Shown: positions 45,851 through 56,000 of the stretch, piece after piece
Numbering within the stretch: the stretch's first letter is position 1
Layout: each line of letters opens with the position of its first letter
From: Mycocentrospora acerina
Lineage: Eukaryota; Ascomycota; Dothideomycetes; Pleosporales
Length of the DNA: 64,000 nt
Direction: 5' to 3'
Assembly: GCA_022701365.1 (NCBI GenBank)
Contig: JAKUHH010000176.1
Coordinates: 1-64,000, forward strand
The notes under the pieces: generated by a model
Told to the model about the DNA's origin: nothing
The model's database searches: none
What the model saw: only the letters and a program-made list of their open reading frames with translations
Position numbers and translations under genes: made by a program

Positions 45851-46919
45851 CAATTCAATTGATTAGTCAATCAATACCAAAATTGTCCTCCCTCTCTCTC
45901 TCGCACGACCAACATGGGTTCTTTCTAAAGCTTGACTGTAATCACATGTTGTTATAATTCAAGCTTTGCAAAGGGGCATAGATTAATCCGACGCTAGAAG
46001 TGAACGGCGCCCCAGTTGAGCCGAATCCTGTCTCGTTGTTTTAAATTCTGCATAGATCGGAACGGATGGTGATTTCTCATAACTTGCGGCAGATGATGTC
46101 CGCCTGTTCCGAAAACAGGTTGGCGCAGCCTTGACCGTCCTCGCGGAACCCGCAAATCTAATTTACGTCTACCAAAATTTCCCTCTCATTAGAGACAAGG
46201 CTAAACTGAGGTGGGCTGATTCATCCTCCTTCTTAACTAGAATTCCAGAACGATATTTGCTTTATGCAACCAAGAGAGTTACCAATATGAACAATTATGT
46301 TTCAAATATTATGGTAATTAATATTGTAGCTATGAGAATTGAGGTAACAATTTCAAGACTTTTGTTAAATAAGTCTTCGAATATTTACTAACTAAAATTA
46401 TAATCTTATCTATAAAAGTAGAATTGCTCACACTTCAACTGTTCATCCGGATAGCTCCGTGACTGCATCTGAGAATTTGATTAAAGTCGGTGCCATTCTT
46501 GTTGCTGGTGATGTTCATCCTAAAGGAGGCTCAAGCAGATACTGATTTTTATGCAGCTCCCGTCTTCGCGCATCATCGGTAGCGGAGGCATCACTTCCGT
46601 AGGGTTAAGGGTGAAAAACGAAAACGTAACGATGTACGGTGAGCTAGCCGAGACGCGGGTTCCGGCAACCACATATCCATACTATGTGAGAAACCCATGT
46701 CGAGTGGCCACAAACTCCGCCTTCAGCAATAATGGCATATTACAGCATGATTGAATGATAATAAAACTTGGGTTACTATTGAGTTTAAATAGTTCTTGTT
46801 GCTGAACAATTTCCGGTTATATTTCAACGTTTCATTCCTCCTGAATATCGCCACTCGATTTAACCAAATTACCACAAGCAAACGCGGCAAGCTTCGCTCG
46901 TTTCTCCCACATAGTCATA
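45851..46919. promoter_or_regulatory. Intergenic; upstream region of the dioxygenase with two CGGAACCCG sites
   Basis: No gene seen; ORFs at 46131-46391 and 46551-46754 lack resemblance to any family. The 9-mer CGGAACCCG occurs at 46144-46152 and, in the other orientation (CGGGTTCCG), at 46656-46664, about 260 bp before the dioxygenase ATG. The sites have the CGG-N3-CCG form that some Zn2Cys6 factors bind. Confidence 0.55.
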
Positions 46920-48569
46920 ATGGCTCACCCTCACGTGCTATTCCAGCCACCGGCTTATCTCAATGGAAAACGAGTTCCTGATCGCAACTTATTTCCAGCC
47001 ACGGAGCCTTTCTCCGGTTTCAACCGGCCTTCGCGGATTGAAGGGGACATTGAAGAGTTAGAAGTTGAAGGCATCATCCCTGCTGCAATCAACGGAACCT
47101 TCTATCGTATCCAGTCTGACCACCGATATGCACCTATGTATGAGAATGACATCCATTTCAATGGAGATGGCATTGTTGGTGCTTTCAAAATCTCGAATGG
47201 TCATGTTGACTGGAAGCAACGTTTTGTTCAAACTGATCGATTCAAAGTTGAAAGAGCTGTGCGAAAAAATCTGTTCGGAAAATATCGAAACCCTTATACA
47301 GATCATGAAACAGTCAACGGTGTCATTCGCACAGCGGCAAACACTAACGTAGTCTTCTGGCGAGGAGTTCTGCTTGCCCTGAAGGAAGACGGACCGCCGT
47401 TTGCATTGGATCCTGTGACGCTAGAGACTATTGGGCGATACGACTTTGAGGGACAGGTCCTGTCACCAACCTTCACCGCCCATCCAAAAGTTGACGCTGA
47501 GACTGGCGAATTTGTGGCATTCGGTTACGAAGCTGGAGGAAACGGTAATGACGCTTCCAAAGAGATTGTAGTGTATACTATTGGACCTGATGGGAGGAAA
47601 CGCGAAGAAGGTTGGTACACAGCCCCCTATAGCGGTCTCATTCATGACTGTGGTATCACCGAGAACTACGTCATTTTTCCCATGTCCCCTCTCAAGTCCA
47701 GCCTGGAAAGGATGAAAAAAGGTGGCAATCACTGGGCATGGGATCCGGAAGAGGATCAAGTATACGGTATTGTTCCGAGGCGTGGAGGCAGAGCCGAGGA
47801 TGTCATCTGGGTGCGATCAAAGACCGCCTTCCATGGCCACGTTGCTGGAGCTTACGAAGAGAATGGAAAGATAATATTTGATGTCGGCGTCGCGGACGGC
47901 AACGTCTTTTTCTTCTGGCCTGCTGAAAGCATGCGTCCGGGAGAGGTCGCGCAGCGAAACAAGATCTACTCACCAGTCACCAGGTGGATTTTCGATCCTA
48001 AAACACTTAAGACAGATGACCGAGTGGAGCCAGCCACTGAGTGTCCCTTCTCCTCCGAATTCACCAGAATCGATGAACGATTTCAGGGGAAAAAATACAC
48101 ACAGTTCTGGACCCTTCAAGTGGACCCCAAAAGAGCATACGATAAGGATAAGTGTGGCCCGCCGAAAGGAGGTCTCTTCAATGTCCTGACACACTACAAC
48201 TGGGCAAATAAAAAATTAATCGAGTACTATGCAGGTCCATGCACCACTTTCCAGGAGCCTGTCTTCATTCAAGCTTCAGAAGATTCTGCCGAAGGTGTTG
48301 GCTACATTCTGACGCTTTTAAACCGCCTTGACGAGATGAGAAACGACATTGCGATTTTCGATGCCCAAGACATTGCTCGAGGGCCAGTCGCCATCATCCG
48401 TTTACCTCTCAAATTCAAACTTGGCTTTCACGGTAATTGGGTAGACCAGCGAGAGATTGAAACATTTGGGAAGCTTCGAATGGCGGGTGAGAAGCTTGGT
48501 CCGGCCGAGGCTGCAAAGTCACCTTTGCCATGGCAGTCGAAAGAGCAGCAAGCCAGTGCAAGCACTTGA
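46920..48569 (+). CDS. Carotenoid-cleavage/lignostilbene-type dioxygenase
   Basis: Single-exon gene of 549 aa, a normal length for the RPE65/carotenoid oxygenase family (PF03055), non-haem iron enzymes that cleave a C=C bond to two carbonyls. The four iron-binding His are visible: His188 (FTAHPK), His242 (GLIHDCG), His305 (TAFHGHVAGAYE) and His504 (GFHGNWVD). Second-shell Glu is seen in FQEPVFI. The N-terminus has IINGTFYRI-type IPAAINGTFYRIQSD. Fungal members cleave carotenoids, stilbenes or phenylpropenes (isoeugenol). With a VAO-type oxidase in the same cluster, an aromatic stilbene or propenylphenol substrate is as plausible as a carotenoid. Two CGGAACCCG elements lie upstream. Confidence 0.92.
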   Translation: MAHPHVLFQPPAYLNGKRVPDRNLFPATEPFSGFNRPSRIEGDIEELEVEGIIPAAINGTFYRIQSDHRYAPMYENDIHFNGDGIVGAFKISNGHVDWKQRFVQTDRFKVERAVRKNLFGKYRNPYTDHETVNGVIRTAANTNVVFWRGVLLALKEDGPPFALDPVTLETIGRYDFEGQVLSPTFTAHPKVDAETGEFVAFGYEAGGNGNDASKEIVVYTIGPDGRKREEGWYTAPYSGLIHDCGITENYVIFPMSPLKSSLERMKKGGNHWAWDPEEDQVYGIVPRRGGRAEDVIWVRSKTAFHGHVAGAYEENGKIIFDVGVADGNVFFFWPAESMRPGEVAQRNKIYSPVTRWIFDPKTLKTDDRVEPATECPFSSEFTRIDERFQGKKYTQFWTLQVDPKRAYDKDKCGPPKGGLFNVLTHYNWANKKLIEYYAGPCTTFQEPVFIQASEDSAEGVGYILTLLNRLDEMRNDIAIFDAQDIARGPVAIIRLPLKFKLGFHGNWVDQREIETFGKLRMAGEKLGPAEAAKSPLPWQSKEQQASAST

Positions 48570-48925
48570 AGCCGAGGTGGAAGTAATGAATACCTAATGT
48601 CAGAATGGTACTAAGCGTAGCTAGCAATTCGATTTTGCTGTATCAATGAGAGACAATGTTTATTTGCTCTCAATAATAACATTCTCTCCGCCATATTCGT
48701 GCATCGTAGAATTTCAAGTGGAGTAAAAGAACTTTATTGAGTACAGTAAAAGGGATCGTTACGCGTGCAATGGTGATTCCGTCATGTTTTTTGTTAGTCC
48801 TCCAGGTTGTTCTGTTTCCTAAACTGGAGTTCCGTTCAATCCGAAGCAAAACCCTCCCTATATAGTCAGGCAAAACAACCAAATCACTCTTCCATTATTG
48901 GTATTCATACCTTCACCAATTATCT
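48570..48925. other. Intergenic, promoter of the first SnoaL-like gene
   Basis: About 350 bp. Contains GGAGTTCCG (about 48825), a partial match to the cluster motif. No gene seen. Confidence 0.45.
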
Positions 48926-49389
48926 ATGCCTTGCACTAATTTTATCATGATTTCCTCTCAGGCCGATGTTAGGTCGTACATCTCTGATTTCAACGACTCG
49001 AATTTCGATCGATTTTCATCGTACTACACTAATAATGTGGTTATTCAACTCAACCCCCAAAAGACTATTGAGGGCCGGCAAGCTGCTGTAGACTTCTTCA
49101 AGGAGCAACGCAAGCTCGTCGGCGAAGTCAGCACTTTACAACATGCTGTGCTTGACAAGACTGGCCTTGCAGTCCAAGCCACGGCAATTTTTACAGCGCA
49201 TACTGACATGCCAAATGTACGCAAACCTGAACCAACTACCCCCACACATCTCATCTGTTGACTGACTTATTTTTCCAGGGTTACTTTAGCATGCCCCCAG
49301 TTTTGAAGGGCGAAGGATATGCAGTTCAATATCTCATTTTATACGCTTTGGATGATGAGGGAAAGATTGCAAGCATCAAGGCAGCATGA
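48926..49389 (+). CDS. SnoaL-like (NTF2-fold) protein 1
   Basis: Two exons (48926-49216 and 49279-49389) encode 133 aa; an internal ATG at 48947 is an alternative start. The pattern DVRSYISDFNDSNFDRFSSYYTNNVVIQL, then KTIEGRQAAVDFF, AVQATAIFTAHTDMPN and YLILYALDDEGKI is the SnoaL/NTF2-like cone fold used by small isomerases, cyclases and hydratases and by non-catalytic binding proteins. It is related to the next gene. There is no signal peptide. In a cluster of oxygenases it may isomerise, cyclise or carry an intermediate. The exact function is not known. Confidence 0.8.
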
Positions 49390-50266
49390 ACTGGACCTCC
49401 TGCGGTTACGAAATGATACGTATGACTGACATCTCAATGATTAGCTTTCAATGGAAATGCTAAATCAACTTTGTATAAATTTGTTGTCATGAACCAAGAT
49501 TAAACTGTCTCCGAAAACTTGTACAGGAAGTGTAATGTTTGCAATTACAGCTGGTGAACAGGGGCATTATGTCCAAGGAAACGAGTGATCCATTGAAGTG
49601 CGCTAGAATTCGTGCAGATCAACTATTAGGCCGGCTGATTATTACAACCGACTCTGGAGAAAGGTGATTTCAACAGGAAGTAATTTTGTACTCAACGTAG
49701 AGCAGCACTCAAAATGTATACTCTAATTGTATTATGCATAGCCTCTGTAGATTTCATAAGTCTCACGATATTGGAGGTACTACGTTTGCTTCTGACATCA
49801 GAAAATAGCGACTTTGGTCCAAGCACTTCCACGCTCCACAAGGCTTTCCAACTAATCAAGCTCTTTGATTCACATGTTTGATAGTGCACTTAATTAGGCT
49901 CAGGAAGATGTAGTGTAAATCACGATTTTTACCATGGTCTACCAGCCACCGTAATTCGTGGCGGATCATGCACGGATAGGTATGGAGTCATCACGCATTG
50001 ACTTAAATTTGTCTCCGAGGTAGACCGCGCGCGGAACCAACATCCCGCACAGCGGACATACCAACCATGAGCGTATCATTACCTAAGTTGGTACCACCTC
50101 GGCAGACAATTAAGATGACCATCAATTCGGAATGCGCCCCCGCCGCGGGCATCTCTCTGAAAAATGTTAAACATAAAGCTTTTCGATAAACGAGCCGTTT
50201 ATCTGCACAACTCATCAGTACCTTTTTGCGACGGACGCTACATCTCACATACGCGTTCACATTATT
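49390..50266. other. Intergenic between the two SnoaL-like genes
   Basis: About 880 bp; ORFs here have no recognised motif. CGCGGAACCAAC at about 50030 is a partial match to the cluster motif, 240 bp before the next ATG. No gene seen. Confidence 0.5.
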
Positions 50267-50784
50267 ATGGAAAACCTCCGACCCGGAACGAAGTCGCTCA
50301 AGACCCTTGCTGATGTTGAAGAATATGTTGCGGCTTTCAATGTGGATGACTTTGAAAAGTACACGGCATATTACCACCCCGATATCTTTGTAAGCTCCCT
50401 CATCTCCTCCCATTATTGCACAATTCCTGTATCGTAACTTGCCAATAATCCGTACTCCAGATGAATATCAACTCCCTAGCAGACAAGACTTTGAAGGGAT
50501 ATGTCGATTGGCTCAAACCGTTGCACTCTCGCGTGACCGAAAAGTTGATTCCCCAGAAAATCATTTTCGACCGAGAGGGAAAGTTTGTAGTTTGCGACTT
50601 CCATACTGAGTTTCGCGGTAAAAATGGCTTCAGTTCAGAAAACTTTCTACAGAAATGGGGTACGATACATAGCACAGACGGGCCACTTGTGAGGATGATT
50701 GTATTTTATCATTTGAATGGCGAAGGGCACATCACTCAGCTGGAGCCGGTTTCGTCCTTACTGAAATCTGCATTGCCATTTTAG
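50267..50784 (+). CDS. SnoaL-like (NTF2-fold) protein 2
   Basis: Two exons (50267-50389 and 50461-50784) encode 148 aa. It starts MENLRPGTKSLKTLADVEEY and continues with VAAFNVDDFEKYTAYYHPDIF, the same helical opening as the first SnoaL-like protein. The second exon gives KGYVDWLKPLHSRVTEKLIPQK, VVCDFHTEFRG and LVRMIVFYHLNGEGHITQLE, typical last strands of the fold. The intron falls just after the first helical hairpin. It is probably a tandem relative of the upstream gene, diverged in sequence. Substrate unknown; a small-molecule isomerase/cyclase or binding role is inferred from the fold and the neighbours. Confidence 0.8.
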
Positions 50785-51434
50785 CTATTTTGTGAGATTG
50801 AGCACAATTGATCAGTCTTAATTCTTTTAAGTGCTCGTTGGCATACTACTCAATTCTTTAAGTTAATGTGGCATAAACACAATCTACCGAACTCCAAGCC
50901 TTATCTATATCTGAGAAGCTGTGATGCTATAGAACCTCCCAATTATATCAAGCCAATAATAACTGATCTTCTAAGTTTCAACTCTGGGCCTCTCAGATAG
51001 ATTTCGAAGATGTTTTAAAAGAAGTTCGTTACCCGTCGTTTCAGACATCACCAACCAATACATACAGTTTCTAATGTACGATACAGGTGTCATGAAAGCA
51101 ATCTGGATGCAAGAACTTGGATAATGGCGAAGCGCAGCCGAACTAATTCAAACAGTGTACAAGATGACGAACATCAAAGGCTGAAACGTTACTCTCTATG
51201 CCCCTGTTACCCTGTTTAATCGAGACAGTACCGGAAAGAGCGTGGGAAGCGCGGAACCCGAGGGGCAGCTTGGGCGCACTTGCCGAAAGCCACACCAAAA
51301 TGGCACTTTGTTTCCTTTGGCACTATCACTTTGACTTGTCATTAGTATTTCTTTGGCATGACAATAGAACCATTGTTGATTGATTTATATTCGAATTGGC
51401 GTGAGATTCTGCTTCCCAACTCAACTGCTTATTC
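50785..51434. promoter_or_regulatory. Promoter region of the flavin monooxygenase with CGGAACCCG
   Basis: CGGAACCCG at 51252-51260, about 180 bp before the monooxygenase ATG. No gene seen in the 650 bp. Confidence 0.55.
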
Positions 51435-53691
51435 ATGTCTCAACTAGCAACGCTTCCATGTTCCTTGCCCATTGGGAGGGTACCATCGTCAATCAATCCT
51501 ACGGAAATAGCAGAATCAATCAAAAACATTTTCGATACCTTGAATGATAATGATCTCAGCAAAGATGCTGTTTGGCGGGATATTTGCGCGCTTTCTGGTT
51601 CTTTCAGGACATTTTATGGCGCAAAAAATATCTTCGCAGCCTGGGATGAGATGTCGACAATTGCCAAGGTCCACTCTTTCTCCCTTCAAAAATCGTCAGC
51701 CAGGAAGGTGAACATCGGTCAGGGTTCCTGGATTGAGACTACCTTCACTTTCGAGACTGCATCAGAGCCCCCCCTTTTATGTACAGCGATCCTGTCCCTT
51801 GTTCCCACTGAGTCTGGGAAGTGGAAGATATGGGTCATGAGGACAATTCTTGATCAGCTCAAACTACAGCCAAGTGTCGATACAATAGATCTTCGCTCTT
51901 TGGTCTCTGCTACATCACTTCCGGCAGATAGACTTATCAAGTCGCCACACTTTGATTGTGTCGTCGTGGGAGGCGGCCAGGCTGGGCTAAGTGTGGCTGG
52001 GAGACTCAAGGCACTTGGTGTTTCCTATGTGGTCTTGGAGAAGAATGCTGAAGTGGGTGACAATTGGAAGTTGCGGTACGATTCTACTCGATGTAAGCAG
52101 TCTCCAGTAGCATTGTGTTCTGAACCTGATCTAAAATCAACAGTGCACACAACTCGAGAAAATGGTAATATGTTACATGTAATTTTCCGACAAAAAACTG
52201 ATGATATCTAGCACACCTGCCTTTTGAGCGGACCTTTTCACCCGAATATCAAGAATTTTTGACGAAGAACGATCTGTCCAGAGGATATCGCAACTGGGCG
52301 ATGAAGTATGATATTGTTAGTGCTCTCAAACAGTATTTGTTTGAAAATTAACTCACCTGTAGCTAGAACATATGGCTTGGAACTGTTTTGAAGTCAGGAG
52401 TGTGGTATAAAGATCAAAATAACTGGTCCTTGACACTGGGACAACAAGATACCGAAACTCAAATATCGGCTTCCTTTGTAGTAATGGCTGTTGGTGCTGG
52501 TTGTCAGATCAAGAGCATGCCTGTTTATCCCGGTCTGGTAAGATTCTTCACATATCAAACAACAACGATGTGTGTTATCTGACATGGTTATAGCAAAATT
52601 TCGCTGGGATAGTTCAGCATTCATCTGAGTACACTTCCGCCTCAGAGTGGAGCGGCAAATCGGGGATTGTCATAGGCGCGGCAAATACTGGTAAGTAACT
52701 AACCGATATATCGTTTAGAAGATGGGCTTATGTTTCAGCGCATGATGTGGCCGAGGATATGTTGAAAGCTGGGCTCAAATCTGTTACAATGGTGCAAAGA
52801 TCGATAACCTGTAAGTACCCCTTAACCCTTCCCTGTGCTAGCTTTATACTTATTTCTCGAAGACGTGCTTCCAGCCGAACACTACAAGAAGGTTCTTGAT
52901 GGTATGTTTCCTGATTGCTCCTTCTGAATGCAAGGTCTAATGGAAGAAGTGCTGTACAATGAATCAGTTCCAACCGAACTCGCAGACAAACTCTCCTCGA
53001 CGAATCCCCTTGGTATTAGCAGGATAATGATCCAAGAAATTCTACACGCTTATGCTAGGAGTGAGCCAGAGAGATACAACTCCCTAGAAAGAGTAGGATT
53101 CAAGACGGAGCGCTACGGTGACATAATGTTCCAACTCTGTGAAAGATTTGGCGGCCATTACATGGATGTGGGAACATCTGCCAAAATTTCAGCGGGCGCG
53201 GTATGTTTTCATGGAATTGGTCTGAAATAACATTTATTAATCTTGTGAATCTGGATAGATCAAGGTCAAATCGAATTTTCCGCCTGTACACTACACCCAC
53301 GATGGCTTGGCGTTCAGCGATGGATCAGAGTTGAAAGCAGATGTCGTGGTTTTCGCCACCGGTTTCGAAGGCAATATGCGTGGCGTGATCCGACAGCTGT
53401 TTGGGGACGAGGTCGCCAACGATGTGGAAGACTTTTGGGGAGTGAATGACGAGGGAGAAATAAGGGGAGCATGGAAGCCTTCAGGTCGTAAGTTTATCCT
53501 AATGTATGTACTCAAGTGCTATCTTGAGCTGAATTTTATAATTAGACAAGGCTCTCTGGTGTCATGGTGGAACCGTTAGTCAAGCGCGATATTTCTCTCG
53601 CTTTATTGCCTTACAAATAAAGGCAGCACTTCTTGGAAAGCCTCTGAAAATCTACCGGGGTGGTGAAAGAAGCGCGAAAGTGGGGTTCTAG
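51435..53691 (+). CDS. Flavin-dependent monooxygenase with N-terminal SnoaL-like domain
   Basis: Ten exons: 51435-52092, 52144-52164, 52212-52315, 52367-52537, 52594-52690, 52739-52810, 52863-52901, 52935-53200, 53259-53487, 53546-53691. They join in frame to 600 aa. Residues 25-145 look NTF2/SnoaL-like (DLSKDAVWRDICALSGSFRTFYG ... WIETTFTFET ... KWKIWVMRTILDQL). The FAD Rossmann motif CVVVGGGQAGLSVAGRLKAL starts near residue 176, with VVLEKNAEVGDNW after it. The second (NADPH) nucleotide-binding region is GIVIGAANTAHDVAEDM, and DVVVFATGFEGN is the usual ATG motif. This architecture is typical of fungal FMO/YUCCA-like oxygenases that hydroxylate or do Baeyer-Villiger oxidation. It has the CGG-N3-CCG element in its promoter. 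Confidence 0.9.
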
Positions 53692-54479
53692 ATGTAAGGT
53701 ATTTAACTATATGTCTCGTTGTAGCATAGGGCATTCGTCAATGTCATAAACGATGAAGCTTGTGACTAATAAACACATCCCTCCAATCAACTTTAACATG
53801 AAAATTTAAGTAATTCAGAACATATCACGAGTTGAGAAAGAGAGAAATCACTCTCCCCAAAGCTATTAAAAAAATCGTATCAACAGCTGCATATTGCTAC
53901 AAGTCTCTAATCAACTAAACTTCTCTAAGAGCTGTAGAGTGAATCATCAGAACATTAGAGACTCACAAGATATTTGTTATTATTCGAGTAGAAGTGGCTG
54001 ATTTGAAAGTACTCGAGGATGGTTCAACTGCGAACAGTGATGAGAAAAGCTCCAGATGAAGGAATCCCATCTTCGATAATCTTTAACAAACTCCACTAGA
54101 TCGCTCAAGAAGCTACAAACTACTTCTTAGCATGATAAAATCGATATACCTGTAAGCTGGATGGTATATTAAAATGATAGCGTATGAACAAACAGTTGTT
54201 TACTACCTCCATTTCAGAACATTTTGGTACGTTGCAAAATTTCTCTGTGAAGTCACTAATTGTCAGAACGGCAAAATTCAGACACTCGGGGCCCGTTTTG
54301 TGGGAAAGCGGAACCCGAGCTACGAGCTTACTCTTTACCAAGAATCGACAGGTGAAGCCAAAAGTTACGAGAGAACTTCATGAACGATACAAAAGGCGTG
54401 GTATGGCTCCTCTTACGCAGCTCAATCACCAGCGATTCCTATTCTTCTTGCACGATATCTTACATATAAAGCCGCCGCC
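53692..54479. promoter_or_regulatory. Intergenic with CGGAACCCG
   Basis: The 3' end of the monooxygenase and then AT-rich spacer. CGGAACCCG is at 54309-54317, about 170 bp before the ATG of the dioxygenase-like remnant, with a TATA-like ATATAAAG just before that ATG. The site looks like an intact promoter left in front of a broken gene. Confidence 0.5.
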
Positions 54480-54647
54480 ATGAAGACCTTTGAACAATGT
54501 GAAAGTGATCTTCAGGTGTCCCCGGAAGTCCGCTTTCCTGCCAACGGTTTCTTCGCTGGTTCTGAAATAGCTTGCAGATTCGAAGCGGAAGAATACAACT
54601 GCGTGATAAGAGGTACCATTTCAAAAGAAATCGATGGGACCTACTAG
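54480..54647 (+). pseudogene. 5' remnant of a second carotenoid-oxygenase-like gene
   Basis: A 55-codon ORF (ATG at 54480, TAG at 54645) encodes VRFPANGFFAGSEIACRFEA followed by EEYNCVIRGTISKEIDGTY and then stop. This aligns with residues 22-62 of the intact dioxygenase upstream in the cluster (LFPATEPFSGFNRPSRIEG, EVEGIIPAAINGTFY). The reading after the stop, LLPTEHMRA, resembles the next family segment. Then the similarity fades and no downstream catalytic His blocks are found. It lies far too close to the next gene to hold the other 490 codons. So it is a truncated, decayed paralogue and not a small gene. Confidence 0.55.
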
Positions 54648-54801
54648 TTATTGCCGACAGAGCACATGCGAGCGGGTTCGCTACTTGAAACACTCCTAAT
54701 TGTCTTAATTTAGCTGACGAGTTACCTATCTAGTAATGATGTAGAGTGCACAAGAATGAAAAATGTTTGATACTTAATATTCACAGACATTGCTTACATA
54801 G

Positions 54802-55755
54802 CTAGCTATTCCGAAGCAATCCGGGTTTCAGGATGCAGGGACAAGTAGCGTCCAAGATCGCCTTCCACTGGTCATCATCTAACCTTTGATACACGATCAG
54901 GAAATCACATGGATAATACGCCCCCATAATGAAAGGGGCAATTTCTCCATAGGTAAAAGCAAAATCACGAGAACTTGACACGACTGTTCCATGATAATGG
55001 ATTGGCAGGCTGTAACCGGGGCCTTGAAGCAGCTTTTCCAAGAAGTTTTGAATTCCCAAATGCCCTTGAGCTGCTGGAAACCCAGGTATAATCAGCATCC
55101 CATTGGGAGAGTAGAATTGTGCAAACCCCTTGGAATCTCCTACCGCAATATTCTTGTCCTCACTTTCATGGTGCTGGCGAATCAGGTCTTTTTCCTTCTC
55201 GATGTCTGGCGATGGTGATTTGGGACTCCAATCGTAAATTGGAGTAGGTCGAAAATTGAACGAGCCATCTTTGTCATCGGGACGCACGCCGGTCGCTTGG
55301 TTGGAGATTGGGATACTATTGTTGTTGTTTGCAGATTTTGATAAATCGCTGCTCATATGCTGCGGCACCAAGGTGTCAAAAACCACTTCCCACCTATTTC
55401 CGTCCATCTTTCGGTATATCGTTACAAAAGTGCCCGCGAAGTTGATCCGAGCACCAATGATGGAATGGTTCCAACCGCTGACCCGTGCTATTCCATAGCT
55501 AACTGCATAATCGTATCAAGTGCCCATCTGGAGTCCAAGATACTTGATCTCGCGATGGAACTTATCCCCCACCAAAGTTTCCTCGAACAGAGATTGAATT
55601 GATGGACGTCCGCGCACAAGTTGATGAGCTGGAAGGAGTTGTATTCCGTCGAGATGACAGTATCTGGCAATTTCCACCGCATTACCTACGTTGAAGGCCG
55701 CATGCAGTTTGCGTTCCAGACTGCGAAGACGTGTATGCTCTACAGTACTCGCCAA
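54802..55755 (-). pseudogene. Double SnoaL-like (NTF2-fold) gene interrupted by an in-frame TGA
   Basis: One continuous minus-strand frame encodes two SnoaL-like domains of a 317-codon unit. Domain 1: LERKLHAAFNVGNAVEIARY, GRPSIQSLFEE, KYLGLQMGT, then TGA at 55518-55516, then YDYAVSYGIARVSGWNHSII and TFVTIYRKMDGNRWEVVFDT. Domain 2 (55407-54802): HHESEDKNIAVGDSKGFAQF, GIQNFLEKLL and DFLIVYQRLDDDQWKAILDA. Homology runs through the TGA, and no splice signals flank it, so this is a nonsense mutation or readthrough site (a CGA or TGG origin would need one transition). The start is also unresolved: the codon at 55755 is TTG and an upstream ATG near 55904 would need an intron. CGGAATCCG lies at 55911-55919. 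Confidence 0.65.
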
Positions 55756-56000
55756 TATGTGTTAAGCAGATTTCGATGAAGAATTTGCATTCTCGAGGGA
55801 CTGCCACGACTATATGAATCAGCGAGCATCGTGACAGTGAATCCCAGGAGACTAATGAATACCGATGTAGGGAAAAAAAATGGGTCTGTGCTAAATTCCA
55901 TCTTGGCTGTCGGAATCCGCGAACCTCGTGCGGTGTCCGGAGAGCAACACAATTCAATAAAGCCCTTTTTGATGCAATTTACTTTGGCTTTCTTATAATC
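55756..56000. other. Short intergenic region with CGG-N3-CCG
   Basis: Between the double SnoaL-like gene and the Zn2Cys6 gene end, both on the minus strand. Contains CGGAATCCG (55911-55919). An ATG near 55904 followed by a hydrophobic stretch (TSVFISLLGFTVTMLADS) may be the lost first exon of the double SnoaL-like gene; not resolved. Confidence 0.4.

Noticed and set aside
51435..53691. Treating the several short ORFs here as separate genes
   Set aside because: Ten exons join at GT-AG sites with consistent phases into one flavin monooxygenase.
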